A stretch of DNA of 34,919 bases from Streptomyces sp. (GCA_013362785.1 JABFVM010000545.1:1-34919), one strand, 5' to 3'; positions 8,888 through 18,065 are shown, counted from the stretch's first letter. Numbers and translations are program-made. Notes: generated by a model from the letters alone, not told the origin.

Positions 8888-9445
8888 GTGATCGAAGAGA
8901 CCCTCCTCGAGGCCGAGGAGAAGATGGAGAAGGCCGTCGTGGTCGCCAAGGAGGACTTCGCCGCGATCCGCACCGGCCGTGCGCACCCGGCGATGTTCAA
9001 CAAGATCGTGGCCGACTACTACGGTGCGCCGACGCCGATCAACCAGCTGGCTTCGTTCTCCGTGCCGGAGCCGCGCATGGCGGTCGTGACCCCGTTCGAC
9101 AAGAGCGCCCTGCGCAACATCGAGCAGGCGATCCGGGACTCCGACCTCGGCGTCAACCCGAGCAACGACGGCAACATCATCCGAGTGGTGTTCCCCGAGC
9201 TCACCGAGGAGCGTCGCCGCGACTACATCAAGGTCGCCAAGGGCAAGGCGGAGGACGCGCGTGTGTCCATCCGCTCGGTCCGCCGCAAGGCCAAGGATGC
9301 CATCGACAAGCTGATCAAGGACGGCGAGATCGGTGAGGACGAGGGCCGCCGTGCGGAGAAGGAGCTCGACGACACCACGCACAAGTACGTCGCCCAGGTG
9401 GACGAGCTCCTGAAGCACAAGGAAGCGGAGCTGCTCGAGGTCTGA
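8888..9445 (+). CDS. frr: Ribosome recycling factor
   Basis: The protein has 185 aa, exactly the family length. With EF-G it splits post-termination ribosomes. It begins [17 protein letters not shown] from GTG 8888, with AGGAG at 8877-8881 in front. It continues with [34 protein letters not shown] and [20 protein letters not shown], the tRNA-like RRF domains. The C-terminal long helix ends EAELLEV. The stop shares one base with the start of cdsA (TGATG), so the two are translationally coupled. The pyrH-frr gap (8721-8887) has a small CCGTCC/GGACGG stem-loop at 8736-8750 and no gene. Confidence 0.98.
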   Translation: MIEETLLEAEEKMEKAVVVAKEDFAAIRTGRAHPAMFNKIVADYYGAPTPINQLASFSVPEPRMAVVTPFDKSALRNIEQAIRDSDLGVNPSNDGNIIRVVFPELTEERRRDYIKVAKGKAEDARVSIRSVRRKAKDAIDKLIKDGEIGEDEGRRAEKELDDTTHKYVAQVDELLKHKEAELLEV

Positions 9446-10620
9446 TGAACGACTCTTCCTGGGGGGCACCGCCACAAGCCGGCGAAGCCGGTCAAGCCGG
9501 ACATGCCGGGTACTGGGGGGCCGCCGCGCGTGGACCTGTCCAGGGGGCTGCCCCGGCGGGTCCCGCGTACGATGCGCCTCAGGCGCAGCAGACTCGCCCC
9601 ATGCCCATCGTGCCCGACGTACCCGCGTATGGCGGAGACCAGGATGACGATCGGGGGGCCGCTCGGCTGAGCGGCCCCTTGTTCCGCGAACAACCGCCGC
9701 ATGCGCGGCCGTACGACACGCCGCAGGCGCGGCCCTTCGAGGCGGCGCAGCAGAATCCGGAGCCCATGCCCGACGCCCCGCAGTCGGCGCCCCCGCCGCA
9801 GAAGAAGAGCGCGGGGCGCGACCTGAGTGCTGCCATAGGGGTCGGTGTCGGGCTGGGCGTGGTGATCGTCGCGTCGCTGTTCGTCGTCAAGGCCGTGTTC
9901 GTCGGAGTCGTCGCGGTCGCCGTCGTCGTGGGTCTGTGGGAGCTGACCAAGCGGCTGGAGGAGCGCAAGGGCATCAAGGCGCCGCTGGTCCCGCTCGCGC
10001 TCGGCGGTGCGGCCATGGTGGTCGCCGGGTACGTCCGGGGTGCCGAGGGCGCCTGGGTGGCGATGGCGTTGACCGCGTTGGCCGTGCTGGTCTGGCGGAT
10101 GACGGAGCCGCCGGAGGGCTACCTCAAGGACGTCACGGCGGGTGTCTTCGCGGCGTTCTACGTGCCGTTCCTGGCGACGTTCGTCGCGATGATGCTGACG
10201 GCCGACGACGGTGCGTGGCGTGTCCTGACGTTCCTGTTGCTGACCGTCGTCAGCGACACCGGTGCGTACGCCGTCGGCTGGCGCTTCGGCAAGACCAAGC
10301 TCGCCCCGCGCATCAGCCCCGGCAAGACCCGCGAGGGCCTGCTGGGCGCGGTGAGCTTCGCGATGGTCGCGGGCGCGCTGTGCATGCACTTTCTGATCGA
10401 CGACGGCACCTGGTGGCAGGGCCTGCTGCTGGGCCTCGCGGTCGCGGCCAGCGCGACGCTGGGTGACCTCGGCGAGTCGATGATCAAGCGCGACCTGGGC
10501 ATCAAGGACATGGGCACGCTGCTGCCGGGTCATGGCGGGATCATGGACCGGTTGGACTCGTTGCTGCCTACGGCGCCTGTTGTTTGGCTCCTGCTCGTCC
10601 TCTTCGTCGGGTCGGGCTGA
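9445..10620 (+). CDS. cdsA: Phosphatidate cytidylyltransferase
   Basis: The protein has 391 aa. It makes CDP-diacylglycerol from phosphatidic acid and CTP in the membrane, the branch point to cardiolipin and phosphatidylinositol lipids. The C-terminal catalytic part shows SDTGAYAVGWRFGKTKLAPRISPGKTREG and the family signature around GDLGESMIKRDLGIKDMG...LPGHGGIMDRLDS. About seven hydrophobic segments span residues 130-390. The first 125 or so residues are a Gln/Pro/Ala-rich, disordered cytoplasmic extension not found in E. coli CdsA but common in actinobacteria. It overlaps the frr stop by one base and is followed by a terminator, so it closes the cluster. Confidence 0.96.
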   Translation: MNDSSWGAPPQAGEAGQAGHAGYWGAAARGPVQGAAPAGPAYDAPQAQQTRPMPIVPDVPAYGGDQDDDRGAARLSGPLFREQPPHARPYDTPQARPFEAAQQNPEPMPDAPQSAPPPQKKSAGRDLSAAIGVGVGLGVVIVASLFVVKAVFVGVVAVAVVVGLWELTKRLEERKGIKAPLVPLALGGAAMVVAGYVRGAEGAWVAMALTALAVLVWRMTEPPEGYLKDVTAGVFAAFYVPFLATFVAMMLTADDGAWRVLTFLLLTVVSDTGAYAVGWRFGKTKLAPRISPGKTREGLLGAVSFAMVAGALCMHFLIDDGTWWQGLLLGLAVAASATLGDLGESMIKRDLGIKDMGTLLPGHGGIMDRLDSLLPTAPVVWLLLVLFVGSG

Positions 10621-10653
10621 CGGGCCGGGTCGGCGTCTGATCAGGACTTTCGA

Positions 10654-10684
10654 GGAGCCTCCGTTCTTACAGAGCGGGGGCTCC
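10654..10684 (+). terminator. Terminator after cdsA
   Basis: GGAGCCTCCG (10654-10663) pairs with CGGGGGCTCC (10675-10684) over 10 bp, including one G-U pair, around an 11-base loop. It is followed by TTGGTGTG. It lies 34 bases after the cdsA stop and separates the translation/lipid cluster from the SRPBCC gene. Confidence 0.75.
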
Positions 10685-10740
10685 TTGGTGTGTGGGACGA
10701 TTCCCGTGTACGCCGTCAAAGGCACTCAAAGGGGGTCATC

Positions 10741-11190
10741 ATGGCCATCATCCGAGAGAGCGTCGACGTCGACCGAGCCCCGGCCGATGTCTACGCGTAC
10801 GTGACGGACCCCTCTCATCTGCCGGAATGGCAGCTGAGCGCGGTCTCGGTCGAGCCGCTCGACGAGGGACCGATCCACGCGGGCTCCCGGGTCCGGGTCA
10901 CCCGGCGCGTCGGGAACCGTCAGATTCCGATGACCGTGCAGTTCGACGAGCTCGACCCTCCTCACAGCTGGGATCTGCACGGGACGGACGGCCCCGTCAG
11001 GGCCCACGCCCACGGTGAGATCGAGCCGCTCGACGACGGGCGCCGTTCTCGTGTGACGATCGACCTCGACTTCGAGGGGCACGGCGTCGGCAAGGTCCTG
11101 GTTCCCCTCGTCGTCCGCCCGCAGGTCCGCAAGGAACTGCCACGCGACGAGCAACTCCTCAAGGCCCGGCTGGAGGGCACGACCAGCTAG
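10741..11190 (+). CDS. SRPBCC (polyketide cyclase/START-like) protein
   Basis: The protein has 149 aa. It is a small helix-grip protein with a hydrophobic ligand pocket. Family features are the N-terminal [26 protein letters not shown] (strand, helix, then the typical P-x-W), the central [27 protein letters not shown], and the C-terminal helix ending KARLEG. ATG 10741 has AAAGGGGG 8 bases upstream, which decides the start. It is a single-gene unit between a terminator upstream and one downstream (11203-11229). The ligand and role cannot be told from sequence. Confidence 0.85.
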   Translation: MAIIRESVDVDRAPADVYAYVTDPSHLPEWQLSAVSVEPLDEGPIHAGSRVRVTRRVGNRQIPMTVQFDELDPPHSWDLHGTDGPVRAHAHGEIEPLDDGRRSRVTIDLDFEGHGVGKVLVPLVVRPQVRKELPRDEQLLKARLEGTTS

Positions 11191-11202
11191 TTCCAACCAG
11201 TT

Positions 11203-11229
11203 CCGCCCCCTACGACGCACAGGGGGCGG
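11203..11229 (+). terminator. Terminator after the SRPBCC gene
   Basis: A perfect 9-bp stem forms between CCGCCCCCT (11203-11211) and AGGGGGCGG (11221-11229) with a 9-base loop, followed by GGGTTGT. It begins 13 bases after the stop codon of the SRPBCC gene. Confidence 0.8.
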
Positions 11230-11285
11230 GGGTTGTCCACAGGGGGAACGGGCCACGCCAGTTGATCTGCGACACTGGTACAGCC

Positions 11286-12392
11286 ATGCCTAAGCCCGGA
11301 GAACTCACTTTCGTCGCCCCCCGCGGAGCCAAGAAGCCGCCGCGGCATCTTGCCGATCTCACGCCCGGTGAGCGTAAGGACGCTGTCGCCGCGATCGGGG
11401 AGAAGCCGTTTCGTGCCAAGCAGCTCTCGCAGCACTACTTCGCGCGGTACGCGCACGACCCGGAGCAGTGGACCGACATCCCGGCCGGTTCGCGGGACAA
11501 GCTCCGGGAGGAGCTCTTTCCCGAGCTCATGACCGTCGTACGGCATCTGTCGACCGACCAGGGTGACACGCGCAAGACGCTGTGGCGGCTGTTCGACGGG
11601 ACGCTCGTCGAGTCGGTGCTGATGCGGTATCCGGACCGGGTGACCATGTGCATCAGCTCGCAGGCCGGGTGCGGGATGAACTGTCCCTTCTGTGCCACCG
11701 GGCAGGCGGGGCTGGACCGGAATCTGTCCACCGCCGAGATCGTGCATCAGATCGTGGACGGGATGCGGGCGCTCAGGGACGGGGATGTGCCCGGTGGGCC
11801 GGCGAGGCTTTCCAACATCGTCTTCATGGGGATGGGGGAGCCGCTCGCGAACTACAACCGGGTGGTGGGGGCCATCCGGCGGCTCACCGACCCCGAGCCC
11901 GACGGGCTGGGGCTGTCGCAGCGCGGGATCACCGTTTCGACGGTCGGTCTCGTCCCGGCCATCCACCGGTTCGCCGACGAGGGCTTCAAGTGCCGGCTCG
12001 CGATCTCGCTGCACGCGCCCGACGACGAGCTGCGCGACACCCTCGTGCCCGTGAACACGCGGTGGAAGGTGCGCGAGGTGCTGGACGCCGGGTTCGAGTA
12101 CGTCGGGAAGTCCGGGCGTCGGCTGTCCATCGAGTACGCGCTGATCCGGGACATCAACGACCAGGCCTGGCGCGGTGACCGGCTCGGGCGGCTGCTCAAG
12201 GGCAAGCCGGTGCATGTGAACCTGATTCCGCTGAACCCGACCCCGGGCTCGAAGTGGACCGCGTCCCGGCCCGAGGACGAGAAGGCGTTCGTCGAGGCCA
12301 TCGCCGCCCATGGTGTGCCGGTGACCATTCGGGACACCCGTGGTCAGGAGATCGACGGGGCGTGTGGGCAGCTCGCCGCGACCGAGCGGTAG
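11286..12392 (+). CDS. rlmN: Dual-specificity 23S rRNA/tRNA (adenine-C2)-methyltransferase RlmN
   Basis: The protein has 368 aa. It is a radical-SAM enzyme that methylates A2503 of 23S rRNA and A37 of some tRNAs. The [4Fe-4S] motif CxxxCxxC is C129-GMN-C133-PF-C136. C122 and C360 (in DGACGQLA) match the two mechanistic cysteines of E. coli RlmN (C118 and C355). [15 protein letters not shown] and the [13 protein letters not shown] segment are SAM-domain hallmarks. ATG 11286 gives normal length. There is no clear ribosome binding site, so the mRNA may be leaderless or have a short leader. The stop is only about 40 bp from the TPP riboswitch, so the thiamine operon promoter must lie within or very near the 3' end of this gene. 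Confidence 0.96.
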   Translation: MPKPGELTFVAPRGAKKPPRHLADLTPGERKDAVAAIGEKPFRAKQLSQHYFARYAHDPEQWTDIPAGSRDKLREELFPELMTVVRHLSTDQGDTRKTLWRLFDGTLVESVLMRYPDRVTMCISSQAGCGMNCPFCATGQAGLDRNLSTAEIVHQIVDGMRALRDGDVPGGPARLSNIVFMGMGEPLANYNRVVGAIRRLTDPEPDGLGLSQRGITVSTVGLVPAIHRFADEGFKCRLAISLHAPDDELRDTLVPVNTRWKVREVLDAGFEYVGKSGRRLSIEYALIRDINDQAWRGDRLGRLLKGKPVHVNLIPLNPTPGSKWTASRPEDEKAFVEAIAAHGVPVTIRDTRGQEIDGACGQLAATER

Positions 12393-12432
12393 TCTGGCCA
12401 CCGTAAGGTCGCCGTAAGCACATCTTCATATT

Positions 12433-12521
12433 CCGACAGGGGAGCGCCACAGCGCTGAGAGTGCGGCACCGGCCGCAGACCCTCTGAACCTTGCCCAGGT
12501 CATTCTGGGTAGGAAGTTCGG
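12433..12521 (+). ncRNA. TPP riboswitch (THI element)
   Basis: The conserved pieces of the thiamine pyrophosphate aptamer occur in order: GGGGAGC at 12439, CTGAGAG near 12454, then ACCCTCTGAACCTT near 12479, and GGGTAGGAAG near 12507. CCGA near 12433 can pair with TTCGG near 12517 to close P1. The element sits directly upstream of a thiamine-type ABC importer. The boundary is approximate by a few bases. Confidence 0.93.
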
Positions 12522-12540
12522 TCATCACTCAAGCTGTTGC

Positions 12541-12579
12541 GCCCTGCCCGGGAGTCGAAAGCGGACTTCCGGGCAGGGC
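12541..12579 (+). terminator. Expression-platform hairpin of the TPP riboswitch
   Basis: Arms at 12541-12556 (starting GCCCTGCCCGG) and 12564-12579 (ending CCGGGCAGGGC) pair over 16 positions with one mismatch, around a 7-base loop, followed by CGCGTCTCTTCC. The hairpin lies between the aptamer and the thiB-like ribosome binding site (AGGAGG at 12603-12608), which stays outside it. This fits control by premature transcription termination rather than by hiding the ribosome site. Confidence 0.75.
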
Positions 12580-12614
12580 CGCGTCTCTTCCTGGTCAACC
12601 CCAGGAGGAATTCA

Positions 12615-13700
12615 GTGAGCATCACCAAGAAGGCCACGGTCTTCGCCGTCGGGCTCGGTCTCGTCACGCTGTCCGCGTGCGGTTCGTCCGACTCGGACGG
12701 CGGCGACGCCGGGGCCGGGAGCAAGACCGTGACGCTTGTCAGCCACAACTCGTGGTCCGTCTCGAAGGGCGTCCTCGCCGCGTTCGAGAAGCAGTCCGGC
12801 TACAAGGTCAAGGTCCTGGAGGACGGCGACGCCGGGCAGGCCGTCAACAAGGCGATCCTGACCAAGGACAACCCGCAGGGCGACGTCTTCTTCGGCGTCG
12901 ACAACACCCTGCTCTCCCGGGCGCTCGACAACGGGCTGTTCCAGTCGTACGACCCCAAGGGCTCCGACCTGATCCTGCCCGAGTACCGGGTCGACCAGGA
13001 CAAGCACCGGGTCACCCCCATCGACACCGGCGACATCTGCGTCAACTACGACAAGGCGTACTTCAGCGAGCACAAGCTGACCCCGCCGGCGACGTACGAC
13101 GACCTGATCAAGCCCGAGTACAAGAACCTCCTCGTCACCGAGAACGCCTCCACCTCCTCGCCGGGCCTCGGCTTCCTGCTCGGCACCGCCGCCAAGTACG
13201 GCGACGGGGGCTGGGAGGGCTACTGGAAGAAGCTGAAGGCCAACGGCGTCAAGGTCGTCGACGGCTGGGAGCAGGCCTACAACGAGGAGTTCTCCGGGTC
13301 CGCCGGCGGTAAGAAGGCCAAGGCCGACCGGCCGCTCGTCGTGTCGTACGCCTCCTCGCCGCCCGCCGAGGTGATCTACGCCAAGCCCCGGCCGACCAGC
13401 GCGCCGACGGGTGTCGCGACGGGTACGTGCTTCCGGCAGGTCGAGTACGCGGGCCTGCTCAGCAACGCCGAGAACACCGAGGGCGGCAAGGCGCTGCTCG
13501 ACTTCCTGCTGACCAAGACGTTCCAGGACGACATGCCGCTGAACATGTTCGTCTACCCGGTGCGGGAGGCCGCCCAGGTCCCGCCGGAGTTCGTGAAGTA
13601 CGGCCCGCAGGCCAAGAACCCCGAGACCATGGACCCGGCCAAGATCGCCGACAACCGTGACGACTGGGTCAAGTCGTGGACCTCGCTCGTACTGAAGTAG
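12615..13700 (+). CDS. thiB: Thiamine-type ABC transporter substrate-binding lipoprotein
   Basis: The protein has 361 aa. It is a periplasmic-binding-type lipoprotein that should capture thiamine or a phosphate ester outside the membrane. The N-terminal signal ends in the lipobox LSAC with C22 as the lipidated residue. The mature part has the ThiB-like VTLVSHNSWSVSKGVLAAFEKQSGYKV, NPQGDVFFGVDNTLLSRAL, TGDICVNYDKAYF and ASTSSPGLGFLLGT segments. GTG 12615 is preceded by AGGAGGAA at 12603-12610. A TPP riboswitch upstream supports thiamine as substrate. It overlaps the permease gene by 25 bp. Confidence 0.93.
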   Translation: MSITKKATVFAVGLGLVTLSACGSSDSDGGDAGAGSKTVTLVSHNSWSVSKGVLAAFEKQSGYKVKVLEDGDAGQAVNKAILTKDNPQGDVFFGVDNTLLSRALDNGLFQSYDPKGSDLILPEYRVDQDKHRVTPIDTGDICVNYDKAYFSEHKLTPPATYDDLIKPEYKNLLVTENASTSSPGLGFLLGTAAKYGDGGWEGYWKKLKANGVKVVDGWEQAYNEEFSGSAGGKKAKADRPLVVSYASSPPAEVIYAKPRPTSAPTGVATGTCFRQVEYAGLLSNAENTEGGKALLDFLLTKTFQDDMPLNMFVYPVREAAQVPPEFVKYGPQAKNPETMDPAKIADNRDDWVKSWTSLVLK

Positions 13701-15349
13701 CCCCCCGGAAGGCGGCCACGAAGCGCGCGGCGGTGCGGCTCGGCCTCATCGCCGTGCCCGTCGCGTTCTTCGCGGTCTTCTTCGCCTACCCGGTCGCCGC
13801 GATCGTCGCGCGCGGTCTGAAGGTCGACGGGGTGTGGCAGTTCGGGCGGCTGTGGGACGTGCTCGGGGAGTCGGACATCCGGCACGTCCTGTGGTTCACC
13901 ACCTGGCAGGCGCTCGCCTCCACCGCGCTCACCCTGCTGATCGCGCTGCCGGGCGCCTATGTCTTCGCCCGCTTCGACTTCCCCGGCAAGCAGGTCCTGC
14001 GGGCCGTGGTGACCGTCCCCTTCGTGCTGCCGACGGTCGTCGTCGGCACGGCGTTCCTCGCGCTGGTCGGGCGCGGCGGACTCCTCGACGAGCTGTGGGG
14101 CGTACGGCTCGACACCACCGTGTGGGCCATCCTGCTCGCGCACGTCTTCTTCAACTACGCCGTCGTCGTACGGACGGTGGGCGGACTGTGGTCCCAGCTC
14201 GACCCACGGCAGGAGGAGGCCGCGCGGATGCTCGGGGCGTCGCCCCTGAAGGCCTGGCGGACCGTCACCCTGCCGGCCCTCGGGCCCGCCGTGGCCGCCG
14301 CCGCGCTCATGGTCTTCCTGTTCACCTTCACCTCCTTCGGTGTGGTGCAGATCCTCGGCGGGCCGACCTTCTCGACCCTCGAAGTGGAGATCTACCGGCA
14401 GACCTCCGAGATCTTCGACCTGTCCACCGCCGCCGTCCTGACGGTCATCCAGTTCCTGGCCGTGGCCGCGATCCTCGCCGTGCACGCCTGGACGGTACGG
14501 CGGCGGGAGAGCGCCCTGCGCCTGGTGGACGCCTCGGTGACCGCCCGGCGGCCGCGCGGGGCAGGGCAGTGGGCACTGCTGGCCGGCGTCCTGGCCGTCA
14601 TCGTCGTGCTCCTGCTGCTGCCGCTCGCCGTGCTGGTGCAGCGGTCGTTCGACGCCCCCGACCTCGGCTACTACCGGGCGCTGACCAGCGCCGACGGTGG
14701 GGTCTTCCTCGTCGCGCCGATCGAGGCGATCGGGAATTCGCTCCAGTACGCCGTCGTCGCCACCCTCATCGCCGTGCTGATCGGCGGTCTGGCCGCCGCC
14801 GCGCTGACCCGGCGGGACGCGGGCAGGTTCGTGCGCGGCTTCGACGCGCTGTTGATGCTGCCGCTCGGGGTGTCCGCGGTGACGGTCGGGTTCGGGTTCC
14901 TGATCGCCCTGGACGAGCCGCCGCTGGATCTGCGGTCCTCCTGGATCCTGGTGCCGCTGGCGCAGGCGCTGGTCGGGGTGCCGTTCGTCGTACGGACCAT
15001 GCTGCCGGTGCTGCGGGCCGTGGACCAGCGGCTGCGCGAGGCGGCGTCGGTGCTGGGGGCGTCGCCCTGGCGGGTCTGGCGTGAGGTGGATCTGCCGATG
15101 GTGCGGCGGGCGCTGCTGATCGCGGCCGGGTTCGCCTTCGCGGTGTCGCTGGGGGAGTTCGGGGCGACCGTGTTCATCGCGCGGCCCGACAACCCGACGC
15201 TGCCGGTGGCCGTGGCGCGGCTGCTGGGGCGGGCCGGTGAGCTCAACTACGGCCAGGCGATGGCCCTTTCGACGGTACTGATGGTGGTGTGCGCGGTGGC
15301 GTTGCTGGTGCTGGAGCGGCTTCGCACGGATCGGACGGGGGAGTTCTGA
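13676..15349 (+). CDS. thiP: Thiamine-type ABC transporter permease (double-domain)
   Basis: The protein has 557 aa with about twelve membrane segments in two homologous halves, as in ThiP. Each half carries an EAA loop that docks the ATPase: EEAARMLGASPLKAWRTVTLPALGP (about residues 180-205) and REAASVLGASPWRVWREVDLPMVRR (about 455-480). The GTG at 13676 lies inside the end of thiB (25-bp overlap), consistent with translational coupling; no other start gives the N-terminal basic lead before the first membrane helix. It acts in the membrane with the neighbouring binding protein and ATPase. An iron(III)-type transporter has similar architecture; the riboswitch upstream favours thiamine. Confidence 0.92.
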   Translation: MDLARTEVAPRKAATKRAAVRLGLIAVPVAFFAVFFAYPVAAIVARGLKVDGVWQFGRLWDVLGESDIRHVLWFTTWQALASTALTLLIALPGAYVFARFDFPGKQVLRAVVTVPFVLPTVVVGTAFLALVGRGGLLDELWGVRLDTTVWAILLAHVFFNYAVVVRTVGGLWSQLDPRQEEAARMLGASPLKAWRTVTLPALGPAVAAAALMVFLFTFTSFGVVQILGGPTFSTLEVEIYRQTSEIFDLSTAAVLTVIQFLAVAAILAVHAWTVRRRESALRLVDASVTARRPRGAGQWALLAGVLAVIVVLLLLPLAVLVQRSFDAPDLGYYRALTSADGGVFLVAPIEAIGNSLQYAVVATLIAVLIGGLAAAALTRRDAGRFVRGFDALLMLPLGVSAVTVGFGFLIALDEPPLDLRSSWILVPLAQALVGVPFVVRTMLPVLRAVDQRLREAASVLGASPWRVWREVDLPMVRRALLIAAGFAFAVSLGEFGATVFIARPDNPTLPVAVARLLGRAGELNYGQAMALSTVLMVVCAVALLVLERLRTDRTGEF

Positions 15350-15350
15350 G

Positions 15351-16406
15351 ATGACGCCGAGTACGCCGAATATGGCAAGTTCGCCGAGTCTGCTGAGCCT
15401 GGAAGGCGCGACCGTAAGGTTCGGCGGTCGGCCCGTGCTCGACGCCGTCGGTCTCGATGTCGCCGAGCACGAGATCGTGTGCGTGCTCGGGCCGAGCGGC
15501 AGTGGTAAGTCGACGCTACTGCGGGCCGTGGCGGGGCTGCAGCCCCTCGATGCCGGGCGGGTCTCGCTCGACGGGCGGGACCAGGCCGGGGTGCCCGCGC
15601 ACAAGCGGGGTGTCGGGCTGATGTTCCAGGACCATCAGCTGTTCCCGCAGCGGGACGTCGGCGGCAATGTCGCCTTCGGGGCACGGATGCACGGGGCCTC
15701 GAAGGGCGAACAGGCCGAGCGGGTACGGGAGTTGCTCGCACTCGTCGGACTGCCGGGCGCCGCCCACCGTGCCGTCGCCTCCCTCTCCGGCGGGGAGCAG
15801 CAGCGGGTCGCGCTGGCCCGTGCGCTCGCGCCCCGCCCCCGGCTGCTGATGCTGGACGAGCCGCTGGGCCAGCTCGACCGCTCGCTGCGGGAGCGGCTCG
15901 TGGTCGAACTCCGGGAGCTGTTCGGGCGGTTGGGCACCACCGTGCTGGCCGTGACGCACGACCAGGGCGAGGCCTTCGCGCTCGCCGACCGGGTCGTGGT
16001 GATGCGGGACGGGCGGATCGCCCAGACCGGGACGCCGCTTGAGGTGTGGCAGCGGCCGGTGGACGAGTTCGTGGCCCGCTTCCTCGGCTTCGACAACGTG
16101 GTCGAGGGCACCGTCGCCGGGGAGGCCGCGGACACGCCCTGGGGCAAGCTCCCGGTCGGCGAGGGCGCCGCACAGGGCACACGGGCGCTGCTCGTACGGC
16201 CGGCCGGGGTGCGGCTCGTGGCGCCCGACGCGGGCCTGCGCTGCACGGTCGCGGCACGCACCTTCAGGGGCACGCATGTCGCCGTGCACGTCCAGCCGGA
16301 GGACGCGCCGCGTCTGGAGGCGGCGTGTGCGCTGCGGGACGCGCCCGGCGTCGGGGACGAGGTCGGCGTGGAGTTCGACGCGGCCGAAATTGTCGTGCTG
16401 GGCTGA
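15351..16406 (+). CDS. thiQ: ABC transporter ATP-binding protein of the thiamine importer
   Basis: The protein has 351 aa and is the cytoplasmic ATPase driving the importer. Walker A is GPSGSGKST (47-55), the Q-loop is MFQDHQLFP, the signature is LSGGEQQR (145-152), Walker B is LLMLDE (165-170), and the H-loop is TVLAVTHDQGEAFALADRV. All are intact. A C-terminal TOBE-like regulatory domain (about 240-351) makes it longer than E. coli ThiQ and more like the PotA/FbpC subgroup. ATG 15351 begins one base after the permease stop. It is the last gene of the riboswitch operon. Confidence 0.92.
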   Translation: MTPSTPNMASSPSLLSLEGATVRFGGRPVLDAVGLDVAEHEIVCVLGPSGSGKSTLLRAVAGLQPLDAGRVSLDGRDQAGVPAHKRGVGLMFQDHQLFPQRDVGGNVAFGARMHGASKGEQAERVRELLALVGLPGAAHRAVASLSGGEQQRVALARALAPRPRLLMLDEPLGQLDRSLRERLVVELRELFGRLGTTVLAVTHDQGEAFALADRVVVMRDGRIAQTGTPLEVWQRPVDEFVARFLGFDNVVEGTVAGEAADTPWGKLPVGEGAAQGTRALLVRPAGVRLVAPDAGLRCTVAARTFRGTHVAVHVQPEDAPRLEAACALRDAPGVGDEVGVEFDAAEIVVLG

Positions 16407-16418
16407 TCGCGCGGCCCG

Positions 16419-16424
16419 TAGGGT
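16419..16424 (+). promoter_or_regulatory. Putative -10 box for a leaderless transcript
   Basis: TAGGGT lies 7 bases before the ATG at 16432, with no ribosome binding site between. This is the spacing seen for leaderless Streptomyces genes, where transcription starts at or next to the A of ATG. The -35 region is weak. Confidence 0.5.
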
Positions 16425-16431
16425 GCGGGGC

Positions 16432-17229
16432 ATGAAGCTGCTCGCACATGATCGTTACTGCGATGAAATCGCCCACCAGGTAGGCCTGTTGAGGTCCGTG
16501 GTGACCTCCGGCGCCGACCTGGCGGCCACCGTGCCGACCTGTCCGGACTGGTCGCTGGAACAGCTCGTCCGGCACACCGGCGGCGCCCTGCGCTGGGTGG
16601 AGCTGATGGTGCGGACGCGGGCGCAGGAGGAGGTTCCGGAGGAGACGGTCCCGCTGCACGGCGGACCGGCGGAGCAGGGCGACCCGGCCGCCCTGGACGC
16701 CTGGCTCGCGGAGACCGGCGAGGCGGTCGTCGCCGCACTGCGGGACGCAGGTCCCGACGCGAAGGTGTGGGGCTGGACGGGCGTTCTCACCGCCGGGTTC
16801 TGGGCCCGCCGTATGACCCACGAGATCACCGTCCACCGAGCGGACGCCGCGCTCGCCGCCGGGCTGCCGTACGAGGTCGCGCCGGATGTGGCCGCCGATG
16901 CGATCGACGAGTGGCTGCAGATCGTCGAGTGGGCGCAGCGGACGCTGCCGGACGACCCGGCGAGGGAGCTGCGGCGGCCGGGGAGCAGCATCCATCTGCA
17001 TGCCACCGATGACACTCGGGGCGTTGAGGCGGAGTGGATCATCGATGTCTCCGGCGATGTCATCGCCTGGCGGCGCGGCCATGAGAAGGCGACCGTAGCG
17101 CTCCGCGGGCCCCTCACCGCCGTACTCCTCGCCTTCTACCGTCGACTGCCGCTGGACAGCCCGGAGTTGGAGGTCCTCGGCGAGCGGGAGTTGCTGGAGT
17201 TCTGGCTGGAGCGGGCGACGTTCGGCTGA
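16432..17229 (+). CDS. Maleylpyruvate isomerase-family mycothiol-dependent enzyme (DinB-like)
   Basis: The protein has 265 aa. The N-terminal four-helix DinB/MDMPI domain shows VPTCPDWSLEQLVRHTGGALRW (His48) and MTHEITVHRADAALA (E131 and H135), which fit the metal-binding triad of mycothiol-dependent enzymes. A C-terminal sterol-carrier-like/MDMPI-C domain includes VALRGPLTAVLLAFYRRLPLD. Members use mycothiol, the actinobacterial thiol, as cofactor, but few have known substrates and many are not isomerases. It is preceded by a leaderless-type -10 box and followed by a terminator shared with the converging LAETG gene. Confidence 0.85.
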   Translation: MKLLAHDRYCDEIAHQVGLLRSVVTSGADLAATVPTCPDWSLEQLVRHTGGALRWVELMVRTRAQEEVPEETVPLHGGPAEQGDPAALDAWLAETGEAVVAALRDAGPDAKVWGWTGVLTAGFWARRMTHEITVHRADAALAAGLPYEVAPDVAADAIDEWLQIVEWAQRTLPDDPARELRRPGSSIHLHATDDTRGVEAEWIIDVSGDVIAWRRGHEKATVALRGPLTAVLLAFYRRLPLDSPELEVLGERELLEFWLERATFG

Positions 17230-17237
17230 CAGGGGTG

Positions 17238-17267
17238 TGGCCCGCTCCCGGAGAAGAGGGCGGGCCA
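17238..17267. terminator. Bidirectional terminator between converging genes
   Basis: TGGCCCGC (17238-17245) and GCGGGCCA (17260-17267) form a perfect 8-bp stem around a 14-base loop, placed between the stop of the mycothiol-type enzyme gene and the stop of the LAETG protein gene on the other strand. Confidence 0.7.
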
Positions 17268-17291
17268 CCAGGGTGTTGCGGTGCGGGTGGG

Positions 17292-17984
17292 TCAGCGGTC
17301 GCTGCTCGCCCCGCGGCGGCGCAGGCCGAAGAAGACGGCACCGCCACCGATCGCCACGAGCGCGACCGCGATGCCGGCGATCAGGCCGGTGTTGGAGTTC
17401 GCACCGGTCTCGGCGAGGTTGGAGTCGTCGTTCGCCGGGGAGGGAGCGTTGCTCGCGGTGTCCGCGGGAGGCGTGCTCGCGCTGTCCGACGGCGTCGGGC
17501 TCGGGCTTTCGGTCTCCTCGGCCGGGGTCGAGGCGGAGGCCGACGGGGTCGGGGGCTCCGACGGAGCCGGCGGCTCCTCTTCCTTCTTGCAGGACGTGGA
17601 CGGCGTCGTCAGGTTCGGCTTGATGTCCTGGTCGACATAGCCCGCGGCCTTGACGTGGACGCGGTACTCCGCGTCCGGCTTCCAGTTCTCGGCGAAGGTG
17701 ATGGTGACACCCTCACGCGAGCCCTTGACCACCTGCTCGCCGATCTTCTTCAGGTCGGCGCCGTTGTTCTGCAGGAACACGCTGACGGTCGCCGGGACCC
17801 CGCTCGGGTCCACGTCGGTGACGGTGATGACGCCCTTGTCGCCGTCGCACTTGGCTTCGGCGGAGAATTCACTGATGTCGCACGCGAGCGCGTTGCCCGC
17901 GAGCCCGAGCGCGAGCGCGGCCGAGGCGGAGGCGACACCCAGAGCGCGCACGGAACGTGCGACGGTACGGCGGTTTATGGACAC
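17292..17984 (-). CDS. LAETG-type sortase-dependent cell-wall surface protein
   Basis: The protein has 230 aa. The N-terminus is a signal peptide ([24 protein letters not shown], cleavage expected before C35). A small secreted domain of about 110 residues follows (ending near the CKKEEE segment), then a Ser/Pro/Thr/Glu-rich wall-spanning stalk. The C-terminus is a textbook sorting signal: LAETG at 190-194, a hydrophobic segment ([21 protein letters not shown]), then [14 protein letters not shown] is the substrate motif of class E sortases, which in Streptomyces also anchor long chaplins. GTG 17984 is fixed by AAGGA 6 bases upstream. Cysteines in the small domain could form disulfides. The promoter at 18066-18093 is unusually close to consensus. 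The function of the small domain is unknown to me. Confidence 0.92.
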   Translation of the reverse strand: MSINRRTVARSVRALGVASASAALALGLAGNALACDISEFSAEAKCDGDKGVITVTDVDPSGVPATVSVFLQNNGADLKKIGEQVVKGSREGVTITFAENWKPDAEYRVHVKAAGYVDQDIKPNLTTPSTSCKKEEEPPAPSEPPTPSASASTPAEETESPSPTPSDSASTPPADTASNAPSPANDDSNLAETGANSNTGLIAGIAVALVAIGGGAVFFGLRRRGASSDR

Positions 17985-18065
17985 GTTTGTCCTTACGAGT
18001 TGCACCACTGAGGGGGGTTGAAGAGGTCGGTGACGTGAGATCACCGTCCCCAGGAGTCTCACAGG

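Noticed and set aside
13553..15604. Minus-strand open frame of about 680 codons across the thiamine permease gene
   Set aside because: The product is Gln/Arg/Gly/His-rich without hydrophobic or catalytic patterns, while the plus strand encodes a clear double permease.
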